Below, piece by piece: positions 25,530-33,383 of a stretch of DNA of 48,037 bases. The translations under genes were made by a program, and so were the position numbers. A model generated the notes under the pieces. The model was not told the origin of the DNA. It did not search any database and saw only the letters and a list, made by a program, of their open reading frames with translations. Numbering within the stretch: the first letter of the stretch is position 1; the number at the start of each line of letters is the position of its first letter. Source of the DNA: Dehalococcoidia bacterium (GTDB lineage: Bacteria > Chloroflexota > Dehalococcoidia > GIF9 > UBA5629); assembly GCA_016930155.1 (NCBI GenBank), contig JAFGHL010000092.1, forward strand, positions 1 through 48,037. Direction: 5' to 3'.

Positions 25530-26735
25530 TCAGGATCCTTCACTGGTTAACAATTTTATCAATTCATCTTCTGAAAGAGATAAAATCTCGCTGGCTACAA
25601 GCTCCGTATGCTCACCCAGGCAGGGAGCCGGCATACGGGGTTGCGCCGGCGTCTCCGACAGTATTGCCGCCTCGCCCAGATGCAGACAATCACCTATCGC
25701 AGGATGCTGCATAAGCCAGAAATGGTTGCGCGCTTTCAACTGCGGGTCTTCACACACATCTTTAGCGCTCTCCACGATGCCTGCCTGCACTCCTGCCGTC
25801 TGCAGCAGGCTCATTACGCTTTCAGGCGTCCTCTTTTTTGTCCATTGCCCGACCAGATCGTTAAGCTCCTCTTCGTTTTTCTTCCTGTTCTCTAATATAT
25901 CGAACTTTGGATTGTCAGCCAAAGAAGGATCGCCCATGGCGGCGCAAAAAGACCTCCACTCGGCAGAGGAGAATACCGCTATTGCACACCATCTGTTATC
26001 CAGACAGGGATAAACGCCATGCGGCGCCGCATACGGCGAAGTGTTGCCGACATTTTCCGGCAATCTGCTATTAGCAGTGTAATCCAGCATACCCGGCTCA
26101 AGGAACTGAATGCCCGCTTCCAGTTGCGAGATATCAATAAACTGCCCCTCACCCATTTTGCCCCGATATCTCAGTGCCGCCATGATAGCAGCAAGGCAGA
26201 AATAGGGAGTGACAAAATCATTGACCGGGCCAAAGGGTTGAACGCAATCCCGTCCCGGCCACCCGCTGAAACTATTGAACCCGGAAAGCGCTACCAGGAC
26301 GTTGCCTGACGTAGGCATCGGCGCCATCGGCCCGGTTTCCCCGAATCCCGAGGTGTTCAACATAATCACATCCGGATTGGTTACTCTTACTGTGTCATAA
26401 TCAAGGCCCAATCTCTTCATCACACCGGGTACGTAGTTGGTGACAACGATATCCGCCCAGTCTGCAAGCTTCCGGGCGACGTTGAGCCCGGCGGAACTTT
26501 TAAGATTCAATGCGATACTGTATTTGTTAGGATTATAATAAGCAAAATAGGCCGAATTATCGGGGCCGTTACCGTTTTTAAAAGGGGCGGAAGACCTGGT
26601 AAAACAGGGGCGTGTAATGGTTTCCACCCGTACAACTTTCGCGCCGTAATCAGCCAGGCCCTTCGTCACCAGTGGGCCTGCTATGACCCAGGTTAAATCA
26701 AGAACCTTTACTCCATCCAGCGCCTGCTTTCCCAT
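25530..26735 (-). CDS. Family III CoA-transferase catalytic subunit, module 2
   Basis: The track starts at 26747. Alignment with the module 1 paralogue favours the internal ATG at 26735 (MGKQALDGVKVLDLTW), giving 401 aa, identical in length to module 1. The full CaiB/BaiF fold is present with NPNKYSIALNLKS, GFGETGPMAPM and GEGQFIDISQLEAG. Asp173 in PVNDFVTP occupies the nucleophile position. The partner gene stops immediately before the track ATG (TGAATG), so the two are translationally coupled. Together they probably form a heteromeric CoA-transferase. Substrate unknown; it may differ from module 1. Confidence 0.9.
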   Translation of the reverse strand: MGKQALDGVKVLDLTWVIAGPLVTKGLADYGAKVVRVETITRPCFTRSSAPFKNGNGPDNSAYFAYYNPNKYSIALNLKSSAGLNVARKLADWADIVVTNYVPGVMKRLGLDYDTVRVTNPDVIMLNTSGFGETGPMAPMPTSGNVLVALSGFNSFSGWPGRDCVQPFGPVNDFVTPYFCLAAIMAALRYRGKMGEGQFIDISQLEAGIQFLEPGMLDYTANSRLPENVGNTSPYAAPHGVYPCLDNRWCAIAVFSSAEWRSFCAAMGDPSLADNPKFDILENRKKNEEELNDLVGQWTKKRTPESVMSLLQTAGVQAGIVESAKDVCEDPQLKARNHFWLMQHPAIGDCLHLGEAAILSETPAQPRMPAPCLGEHTELVASEILSLSEDELIKLLTSEGS

Positions 26736-26747
26736 ACCGTTTTCCAT

Positions 26748-27992
26748 TCAAATTATTTTGTGCAGTTTAAATTTGTCGATCTCCGCCGGCGATAAGCCGA
26801 GCTCACCGCAAAAGACCTCCAGATTGTGCTCGCCGATCAGAGGCGCCCTTCTAAATTTAATGGCGGGCATCGCAGGGAACCGCATACAACCGGCGGGATA
26901 CTTGATCACACAGCCGAGTTCCGGATGTTCCACATCCACCCAGAAATTTCTTTCCCTGAGCTGAAAAAAATCCACCACCTCCGCCGGATTTAATACCGGA
27001 CAGATAGGCATGTGCCTTTTCAAGGCTTCCCTGAATAGCTCCTTTTTAGTATATCTCGCAAAAAACTCGGCTACCGGGGCTTCGAGTTGCTCCCACTCTT
27101 CCTGTGTAAACCTGGTTACGTCAAAGTTGTCCCAATCCATCTCCTCTCTCTGTTTGGTGGACAGGCCTTCTTCTTTGAGCCATTCAGCAAGTATTTTGTT
27201 CATTACCGCTCCCGGCGCACCCCCGAATATGACGAAATTAACCAGACCGTCTTTGCATGGCCATGTTTGGCGAGCACGGGTGCCGCTGCCCAACCCCACC
27301 CTGTATGCGCCTGACCTTTCCAAAATCATCCCATAATTAAACCACAGGGAGTTAGCGTTTACCGTGTTCCTGACCATGCTCTGTTGCGCCGATACATCGA
27401 TATACTGCCCTTCTCCTGTGACGTCCCTGTGGTAAAGGGCAATTAAAGCAGCCACCGCCGCTTCCCCGCCTGCAAATAAAGGCGATTGCGGCAAACTAAC
27501 GCGTAACGGGGGACGGTCAGGATCTCCGCAGATATATAAATATCCACTCATCCCCTGGACGATAAGATCCGAACCTGTGAATTTGTTGTAAGGCCCGGTC
27601 TGCCCGAAAGGCGTGATAGACGCCATGATAATGTCCGCCCTGACTTTCCTCAGCTCGGGATAGTCCAGACCTATCTCTTTCATATATCCGACTGGATAGG
27701 ATTCCACAACGATATCAGACTTTTTCACAAGCTGCTTGAAAAGCTCCCGGCCATCCCCGGTTGTGATATCGAGGGTTATACCTCTCTTATTCAGGTTATA
27801 AGCAAACCAGGTCAGGCTTTTCTCGGGATCAGGTATATCGTGATAAAAGGGGCCTATACTGCGGGAAGCATCGCCTCCCGGCCTTTCAACCTTTATAACA
27901 TCAGCCCCCAGCTCGGCAATCATCCGTCCACATAGAAAACCATTTTCGTCGGTCAGGTCAAGCACGCGTATGCCATCAAGTAGCGTTTTCAT
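26748..27992 (-). CDS. Family III CoA-transferase subunit lacking catalytic Asp, module 2
   Basis: ATG 27992 (MKTLLDGIRVLDL) aligns exactly with the module 1 start; the track's 28001 adds three residues. 414 aa. CaiB/BaiF features are GFLCGRMIAELGADVIKVERPGG, NLNKRGITLD, TPFGQTGPY, CGDPDRPP, GEGQYIDVSAQQS and RAPLIGEHN. At the nucleophile position it has Pro171 (LPQSPLFAGGEA), while the module 1 homologue has Tyr171. Both alpha-type subunits have thus lost Asp in different ways while the partners keep it. It is the first gene of a minus-strand train reaching the nitroreductase at 19322. Confidence 0.88.
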   Translation of the reverse strand: MKTLLDGIRVLDLTDENGFLCGRMIAELGADVIKVERPGGDASRSIGPFYHDIPDPEKSLTWFAYNLNKRGITLDITTGDGRELFKQLVKKSDIVVESYPVGYMKEIGLDYPELRKVRADIIMASITPFGQTGPYNKFTGSDLIVQGMSGYLYICGDPDRPPLRVSLPQSPLFAGGEAAVAALIALYHRDVTGEGQYIDVSAQQSMVRNTVNANSLWFNYGMILERSGAYRVGLGSGTRARQTWPCKDGLVNFVIFGGAPGAVMNKILAEWLKEEGLSTKQREEMDWDNFDVTRFTQEEWEQLEAPVAEFFARYTKKELFREALKRHMPICPVLNPAEVVDFFQLRERNFWVDVEHPELGCVIKYPAGCMRFPAMPAIKFRRAPLIGEHNLEVFCGELGLSPAEIDKFKLHKII

Positions 27993-28124
27993 CAGGCCCA
28001 TTCTCTATAACGAAAAGCTTAAATACGAGACTACCACCAACCATGTTTTCTATTGCTATGCCTTAGAGTCCCATCCCGGTATTTGGCCGTAGCCGAAACA
28101 GTATCTCCAGTTATGGATATATGC

Positions 28125-28152
28125 ATGTTATCATTAATTTCATACAAGTCAA
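28125..28152 (-). promoter_or_regulatory. Promoter of module 2 CoA-transferase/TRAP operon
   Basis: On the minus strand TTGACT (28152-28147) and TAACAT (28130-28125) are spaced 16 bp. Flanks ATCATTGACTTG and ATGCATATATCC match the module 1 promoter. The leader to the ATG at 27992 is about 125 nt. This promoter lies inside the track ORF 28031-28216, which is therefore rejected. Confidence 0.6.
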
Positions 28153-28220
28153 TGATATGTTTATCTTCATCTAATATTTTTATCATATTGATCAATAAAC
28201 TATTATCTTTGATCATTTTA

Positions 28221-28250
28221 TTTACAGTACTCAGTAATATATGGTATTAA
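28221..28250 (+). promoter_or_regulatory. Promoter of module 2 AsnC regulator
   Basis: TTTACA (28221-28226) and TATTAA (28245-28250) are spaced 18 bp. The preceding TTGATCATTTTATTTACAG (28209-28227) differs from the module 1 element at a single position. A further TTGATCAA palindrome lies at 28189-28196. The predicted transcript start is within a few bases of the ATG at 28259. Confidence 0.6.
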
Positions 28251-28258
28251 TATTGATT

Positions 28259-29170
28259 ATGCATCAGCTGGACGAAATCGATAAGAAAATAATCAGCGTG
28301 CTGGAAGTAGACGCTCATATGAGCAGTATGCAAATGTCAAAACAGCTCAATGTATGCGCTCCAACTATTCGTCGCAGGATAAACAGGCTTATAAAAAACG
28401 ATATTATGCGAATACAGGCGGTTCAAATTAATCGTGCCAAAATATCGATAGCAGTTACCATTTTGCTCAAAGTGGAAAGCAATGCGATCACCCGGACGGC
28501 TGATTTATTAGCGAGTCAGAAAGAAGTGGGTTTCATAGTATTGACTGCCGGCTATTTCAACATAGTCTGCCTGGGCTGGTTCGAATCTGTAGAATCCTAT
28601 TCCAGGTTTTTAAATACAATACTTTATCCAATAAACGGCGTACTCGATATGGACACTTTGATTTGCACTGAATACAGGAAATATGCGTTCATTAAAATGA
28701 ACGGAGCTGCCAATCAAATCAAACCGGCTAATAAGCCGGTTGATGACATCGATATGAGAATAATCGAAGCGCTGGAAAAAGATGCACGCCAAAAGAGCAC
28801 CAGGCTGGCAAAAAGTCTCAATATTAGCGCTCCCACCATCAGATGCAGGATAAACGACCTGCTGAATAATAATATTATTCATATACAGGCTTTCCCAAAC
28901 TTGCGTATGGGTAAAACAATTGCAGCTGTAATAGCCTTGAAAGTAGCTAACGGCGCAGTTAACCGCATTGCAGATTGTCTATGTGATCTGAATGAAGTCA
29001 GACAGGTATTACTATACTCAGGCACTTACGACATAGGTGTATGGGCCTGGTTTGAATCTATCGAAGCTTTCTCCGAGTTCCTGAAGAATGTTATCAATCC
29101 TCTGGAAGGTGTTGAAAAAAAGGAAATTTCCATTCAAACAGAGATCAGGAAATGGGTACATATGTGGTAA
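28259..29170 (+). CDS. Tandem AsnC/Lrp-type transcriptional regulator (module 2)
   Basis: 303 aa from ATG 28259; the track's 28241 ATG lies upstream of or within the predicted -10. There are two consecutive HTH-plus-effector units: DEIDKKIISVLEVDAHMSS with APTIRRRINRLI, and DDIDMRIIEALEKDARQKS with APTIRCRINDLL. The C-terminus IRKWVHMW is identical to module 1. The ATG has no Shine-Dalgarno (ATATTGATT precedes), consistent with a leaderless or near-leaderless mRNA. It is divergent from the CoA-transferase/TRAP operon, so it is probably its regulator, perhaps sensing the acid or its CoA ester. An MFS carrier follows after 45 bp. Confidence 0.86.
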   Translation: MHQLDEIDKKIISVLEVDAHMSSMQMSKQLNVCAPTIRRRINRLIKNDIMRIQAVQINRAKISIAVTILLKVESNAITRTADLLASQKEVGFIVLTAGYFNIVCLGWFESVESYSRFLNTILYPINGVLDMDTLICTEYRKYAFIKMNGAANQIKPANKPVDDIDMRIIEALEKDARQKSTRLAKSLNISAPTIRCRINDLLNNNIIHIQAFPNLRMGKTIAAVIALKVANGAVNRIADCLCDLNEVRQVLLYSGTYDIGVWAWFESIEAFSEFLKNVINPLEGVEKKEISIQTEIRKWVHMW

Positions 29171-29175
29171 TAATA

Positions 29176-29199
29176 TCTGCGCAGAGATAGCTGCGCAGA
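29176..29199. repeat. Perfect 9-bp inverted repeat between regulator and MFS gene
   Basis: TCTGCGCAG-AGATAG-CTGCGCAGA lies 5 bp after the regulator stop and just before the MFS start. There is no T-run downstream, so it is a poor intrinsic terminator. It could cap the 3' end of the regulator mRNA or act as an operator. Confidence 0.5.
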
Positions 29200-29215
29200 A
29201 TGAGAGTTACCTGCA

Positions 29216-30526
29216 TTGAGATCAACTGATTGTCCGCACAATTTCAACGGCACACGCAAACCTCTTTTTTATGGTTGGATCATTGTAATTGTTTGCGCCA
29301 TCCAGCAGGCCCTGCAAAACGGCATACAGTATAGTTTCGGAATTTTTTTTAAGCCCCTGGTTGCAGATTTCGGGTGGACCCGCGCTTCCCTTTCCGGCGT
29401 ATACGCTTTGTCCATGATCAGCGGAGGACTGTTTGCCATACCCGCCGGGTGGCTGGCGGATAGAATCGGCCCTGCTAAAATAGCGTTAATCTACGGCACC
29501 CTGATCGGCCTGGGACTGATATTGAGCAGCCGGATCACCGACCTGGTACAACTTTATATTACATATGGCGTTATTTTCGGTATCGGCACCGGCGGAGTAT
29601 TTGCCGTTAGCAGCGGCATCACAGCCCGCTGGTTCTTCAAGAAACGCGGCCTCGCGTTAGGTATTGTCTCGGCAGGCGTTGGCTTCGGCATTCTCGTCAT
29701 GCCGCCGGCAAACGAATATTTAATTCGCGCTATCGGCTGGTCGAACTCTTACCTGATTATCGGGATCATGGCTTTGATCATTTTTATCGCAACCGCCCTG
29801 TTTTTGCGGCGTGATCCGAAAGACATAGGTTGTTTACCTTACGGCGCTGTGAAACCCGAACCGGAGGATACGCTTATTCAGGGACAAAAACCATATCACC
29901 CGGCGTTCGACGGGGGGATGACATTATGGAACGCCTGTTTCACCCCATCCCTCTGGATACTTATTTTCACCGCAGTTCTTGTCGGCGTCTGTACGCAAAT
30001 GATCTCGCTGCATCTGGTTAACTACGCTACCGACATCGGGATATCCCCGCTGACGGCTGCAACGATCATCTCCGTTATAGGGATTGGCGGCATCTTCGGC
30101 CGCCTACTGATTGGAAGCGGCTCGGACAGGATCGGTAATATTAATGCCATGATCCTGTGTATGGTGATACAAACCGCCAGCCTGATCTGGTTAATTTTCT
30201 CCAGCGACCTATGGATGCTCTATGTCTTTGCCGCGTTATTCAGCTTTGCCTTCGGTGGAGAAGTGCCTTTGTTGACACTGCTGGTCAGTGAGCAATTCGG
30301 CCTCCGGGCAGTGTCGGCCCTGGTAGGAGTTATGTTGCTTGCTACACGCCTCGGCGCTGCCCTGGGTTCCTGGATGGGCGGCCGGATATTCGATGCCACT
30401 GACAGCTATATTGTTGCTTTTATTATTGCATCGGCAGCCAGTACGATAGCAATGGTCGCTGTAATTGCCCTGAAGAAAATGAAAAAAAGCCTTTTCTCCC
30501 GGACAACAACCGGTCCGCAGGGCTGA
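29216..30526 (+). CDS. MFS transporter, monocarboxylate/oxalate-formate type
   Basis: 436 aa, apparently starting at TTG since no in-frame ATG occurs before the first helix. Twelve transmembrane helices. The N-terminal YGWIIVIVCAIQQALQNGIQYSFGIFFKPLVADFGWTRA segment, the loop GWLADRIGP and MISLHLVNYATDIGIS are typical of the monocarboxylate/OFA-like MFS group. Position directly after the regulator suggests it imports or exchanges a carboxylate handled by the CoA-transferases. Substrate unknown. A hairpin with TTACTGC/GCAGTAA arms follows at 30574-30590. Confidence 0.85.
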   Translation: MRSTDCPHNFNGTRKPLFYGWIIVIVCAIQQALQNGIQYSFGIFFKPLVADFGWTRASLSGVYALSMISGGLFAIPAGWLADRIGPAKIALIYGTLIGLGLILSSRITDLVQLYITYGVIFGIGTGGVFAVSSGITARWFFKKRGLALGIVSAGVGFGILVMPPANEYLIRAIGWSNSYLIIGIMALIIFIATALFLRRDPKDIGCLPYGAVKPEPEDTLIQGQKPYHPAFDGGMTLWNACFTPSLWILIFTAVLVGVCTQMISLHLVNYATDIGISPLTAATIISVIGIGGIFGRLLIGSGSDRIGNINAMILCMVIQTASLIWLIFSSDLWMLYVFAALFSFAFGGEVPLLTLLVSEQFGLRAVSALVGVMLLATRLGAALGSWMGGRIFDATDSYIVAFIIASAASTIAMVAVIALKKMKKSLFSRTTTGPQG

Positions 30527-30573
30527 CGGGTATGCTGATTGAGACAGATGCGATTAGAAGCCGCAAATACTCA

Positions 30574-30590
30574 TTACTGCCGGGCAGTAA
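30574..30590 (+). terminator. Possible weak terminator hairpin after MFS gene
   Basis: TTACTGC-CGG-GCAGTAA is a perfect 7-bp stem 47 bp after the MFS stop. It lacks a T-run, so its termination activity is doubtful. Confidence 0.3.
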
Positions 30591-30687
30591 AGCCTCGAGA
30601 TATAAGTTGAGGTAGTCTATGTTAACTCAAGCGCAGTCATTGATTGAGCTGCGGAGACGGCAGTATAATGGAGATCGGCCGCTCCGG

Positions 30688-30864
30688 AGTATGAAGCATC
30701 CCGTTATGGAAGATTATATTTGCTCTGGTGGGCCTGCTGTACTATCGGAAACTCCCACCCGGCTGCTCAGGCTGATCCCATGTTTGGACAAACATACGAG
30801 ATTTGTTATTCCCGGGTTTCTGAATATAGCCGGGCAGGAGCTTTTCGAGCTTTTATCAGATGCA
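30688..30864 (+). pseudogene. C-terminal remnant of a third CoA-transferase catalytic subunit
   Basis: Inside the track ORF 30619-30888 the translation MKHPVMEDYICSGGPAVLSE, TRLLRLIPCLDKHT and AGQELFELLSDA matches the last ~60 residues of the module 1 subunit (NHPVMEDCICFGEPSILSE, GQELIELLSDE) at roughly 70 percent by eye. It is somewhat less like module 2. The DNA is also recognisably similar. Nothing upstream of about 30688 resembles the rest of the enzyme, so this is a truncated fossil, probably left by recombination or deletion. It is closer to module 1 although it lies beyond module 2. Confidence 0.8.
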
Positions 30865-30934
30865 CACCGATCCCCCGGGCACAGGTAACAGGTTCAGGCA
30901 AGCGCAAAATCAAATATCGAAAGAGAGGGCTGTT

Positions 30935-32305
30935 ATGGATGCAAGTTATACACTGGCTGACAATGTCGCGAATGTCACCATGAGGGACCTTCCCCCGGAA
31001 GTGGTGGATATAACCAGGAAATGCATACTGGATACATTCGGATGTATATTGGCCGGCTCCGGTTTGTCCCCCGATAGCGTAAATGTAATCGACCTGTTCA
31101 TCCAGGCAGGTGGGAATAAAGAGTCCACAATAATAGGCTTCAACAAAAAGCTGCCTTCATGGTCGGCTGCCTTTGCCAATGGCGTGCTGGCTCATGCACT
31201 TGACTACGACGATATAGTTGACGAAGCCGGGGTCCATCCCAGCTTATGCACCATCCCCGCTACCCTCGCGCTGGCCGAGAAGGTGGGTGGCGTCACAGGA
31301 AAGGAGTTTATCACTGCCATCGCCCTGGGAAACGATCTGATATGCCGGCTGGGGACTGCGATCAAAAGGAAGCAGGAAGGATTATCGCTGGGATTCCGCC
31401 CTGCCCCGGTGCTGGGTATTTTCGGCGCAGCGGCTGCGGCAGGCAAGATTCTGAAACTCGACCGGGAACAGATTGTGGATGCCCTTGGAATCGCCTTCCA
31501 TCAGGCTGCCGCAGGGACATTCGAGGTGTTCCTGAGCCCCGGTGATCCTAAAATAAGGGAGCTCTACGGCGGTAGCATAGGAATGCAGGCAGCCCTGGCA
31601 GCGCTGATGGCGCAAAAAGGAGTCACAGGCATTAAAACGAGCTTCGAAGGACCGGCGGGGCTGTTTAACCTGTATTTCCAAGGCAAGTACGACAGGGATT
31701 ACCTGGTAGGCGATTTGGGCACGAGATACGATGGCGTAAACGTAGGATTGAAGGCCTGGTCGGCCAACAGAATCATGCATAATCACGTACAGGCGGCTCT
31801 GGAATTAACACGTGAGCATAACATTAACCCCACGGATATAGAGCAAGTCACTCTTTATGTTACGGACATACAAAAAAGATACGCCGGAGCAGACAGGAAG
31901 AAACCGGCCACCAGCACGGAAGCAAGGATCAGCCTGCCGTTTTGTGTGAGTGCTGCGATCGCCCATCAGGAACTTAGTATCAAGAGCTTTACCCCCGATG
32001 GGCTATCGGATAAGGTTACATTGATGCTGGCTGAAAAAATAATGGCCGAGGATACCAGCTACGGTGAGGTCAAGTCCTTTTTCGCGCCGGGCAAAGTGTC
32101 CATCAGGCTCAAATCGGGAGATACCTACACAAACCAGGTCGACCACCCCTTCGGGCATCCACGCAATCCCATGCGCCTGGAAGATGTCGAAAGGAAATTC
32201 AAAGACTGTGCTATGTACTCAAGGCGCCCCGGGGAAGCGATGCGCTTATGGCGGACGCTGAATGAGCTGGAAACAGTCAAGGATGTCAGGACGATTACCG
32301 GTTAA
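30935..32305 (+). CDS. MmgE/PrpD family protein
   Basis: ATG 30935 with GAGAGGG upstream is preferred over the track's 30860, giving 456 aa. Family landmarks are LPPEVVDITRKCILDTFGCILAGSG, FANGVLAHALDYDDI near residue 90, GNDLICRLG and GLKAWSANRIMHNHVQAA, then a C-terminal domain with DHPFGHPRNPM. MmgE/PrpD enzymes include 2-methylcitrate dehydratase and cis-aconitate decarboxylase; the family is broad and the substrate here is open. It follows the CoA-transferase fossil, hinting that an ancestral cluster joined CoA-transferase and MmgE/PrpD genes. Confidence 0.88.
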   Translation: MDASYTLADNVANVTMRDLPPEVVDITRKCILDTFGCILAGSGLSPDSVNVIDLFIQAGGNKESTIIGFNKKLPSWSAAFANGVLAHALDYDDIVDEAGVHPSLCTIPATLALAEKVGGVTGKEFITAIALGNDLICRLGTAIKRKQEGLSLGFRPAPVLGIFGAAAAAGKILKLDREQIVDALGIAFHQAAAGTFEVFLSPGDPKIRELYGGSIGMQAALAALMAQKGVTGIKTSFEGPAGLFNLYFQGKYDRDYLVGDLGTRYDGVNVGLKAWSANRIMHNHVQAALELTREHNINPTDIEQVTLYVTDIQKRYAGADRKKPATSTEARISLPFCVSAAIAHQELSIKSFTPDGLSDKVTLMLAEKIMAEDTSYGEVKSFFAPGKVSIRLKSGDTYTNQVDHPFGHPRNPMRLEDVERKFKDCAMYSRRPGEAMRLWRTLNELETVKDVRTITG

Positions 32306-32486
32306 TTCTCCTGGCTTAAACTAATACTAAAACTGTCACAAAGCTGTGAGCAACACCATTATAAAAGATGGAATGAACGGTCTAAGTCTGCACCTATCGT
32401 TAAAGAAATGATAAGATAACGATCAAAAATCCTCTTTGTTTGCTTAAAATCTATCTATGACAAACAGGAACACCGGAAGAATTGAA

Positions 32487-33356
32487 ATGAAGTCGTCGAG
32501 AACCGCGGCTTTCACATGTTTATCAAGAGCAGCCTCGTTTATGGACGAAAGAGAGTGCTACGCAGGGCCGGACCGCATTGCTTATTTGCTGGTTCCCACG
32601 TTCTTTAAACTGCTGATAAAATTAAAATGGCCTTTTGATCTCTTCAAGCGGTTTTTTTTCGCCAAGGGTATATATGAATATGTGATAGCCAGAACCAAAT
32701 ACTTTGATGCAGTATTCATAGATTCCCTTGAAAAAGGTTTTGACCAGATAGTGATTTTCGGCGCGGGATTTGATAGCCGGGCACTACGTTTCCATTATTT
32801 GAATAAGGGTAATACCATATTGTTTGAGCTTGATGCTCCCATAACTCAACAGAACAAGCTGAAAGCATATTTATCGAAGGGCTTATTTATCCCGCAAAAC
32901 CTCGTTTTCGTACCTATTGATTTTAACAAGGAAAGCCTGGCAGAGAAGACCGCCGGGGCCGGGTTCATTGCAGGTAAAAAAACCCTGTTCATGCTGGAAG
33001 GCGTCACAATGTATCTGTCTCAAGATGCCATACAAAGCACCTTCCGTTTTATTGCAGATGTCTCAGCCAAGGGAAGTATGATCGTCTTTGACTATATTTA
33101 TGGCGGCGTTCTACGCAAAGAGAACAGACTCTACGGAGAAAAAAATATCTATAAGACGGTGGCGGGCGTCGGCGAGGAGTGGACGTTTGCCTTTGAAGAG
33201 AACGAGATTGCTGAGTTCCTGGACAAGTACGGGTTCCAGCAAAATGACCACAGCAGCCCATCAAAGCTCGAAGACAGGTTTTTCCGGAATTCCAGCGGCG
33301 TTATGGCAGGGAAGATCAACGGTACTCACGCGATCGTAACAGGTATCAAGATGTGA
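32487..33356 (+). CDS. LCM-type class I SAM-dependent methyltransferase (TIGR00027-like)
   Basis: ATG 32487 (MKSSRTAAFTCLSRAASF) has GGAAG upstream and matches family N-termini better than the track's 32457; 289 aa. Features are SRTAxxTCLSRAAS, FDQIVIFGAGFDSRALRF (SAM-binding motif I), LFELDAPITQQNK and FMLEGVTMYLS, the last diagnostic of leucine carboxyl methyltransferase/PPM-type enzymes. It probably O-methylates a carboxyl group of a small molecule or protein. Substrate unknown. It converges with the next methyltransferase gene, 27 bp away. Confidence 0.87.
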   Translation: MKSSRTAAFTCLSRAASFMDERECYAGPDRIAYLLVPTFFKLLIKLKWPFDLFKRFFFAKGIYEYVIARTKYFDAVFIDSLEKGFDQIVIFGAGFDSRALRFHYLNKGNTILFELDAPITQQNKLKAYLSKGLFIPQNLVFVPIDFNKESLAEKTAGAGFIAGKKTLFMLEGVTMYLSQDAIQSTFRFIADVSAKGSMIVFDYIYGGVLRKENRLYGEKNIYKTVAGVGEEWTFAFEENEIAEFLDKYGFQQNDHSSPSKLEDRFFRNSSGVMAGKINGTHAIVTGIKM

Positions 33357-33383
33357 TGCAGCCGCCAGTGGTTAGCATTCCAT

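Noticed and set aside
28031-28216. 61-aa ORF upstream of module 2 CoA-transferases
   Set aside because: It covers both conserved promoter elements, has no ribosome site, and has no counterpart in module 1.
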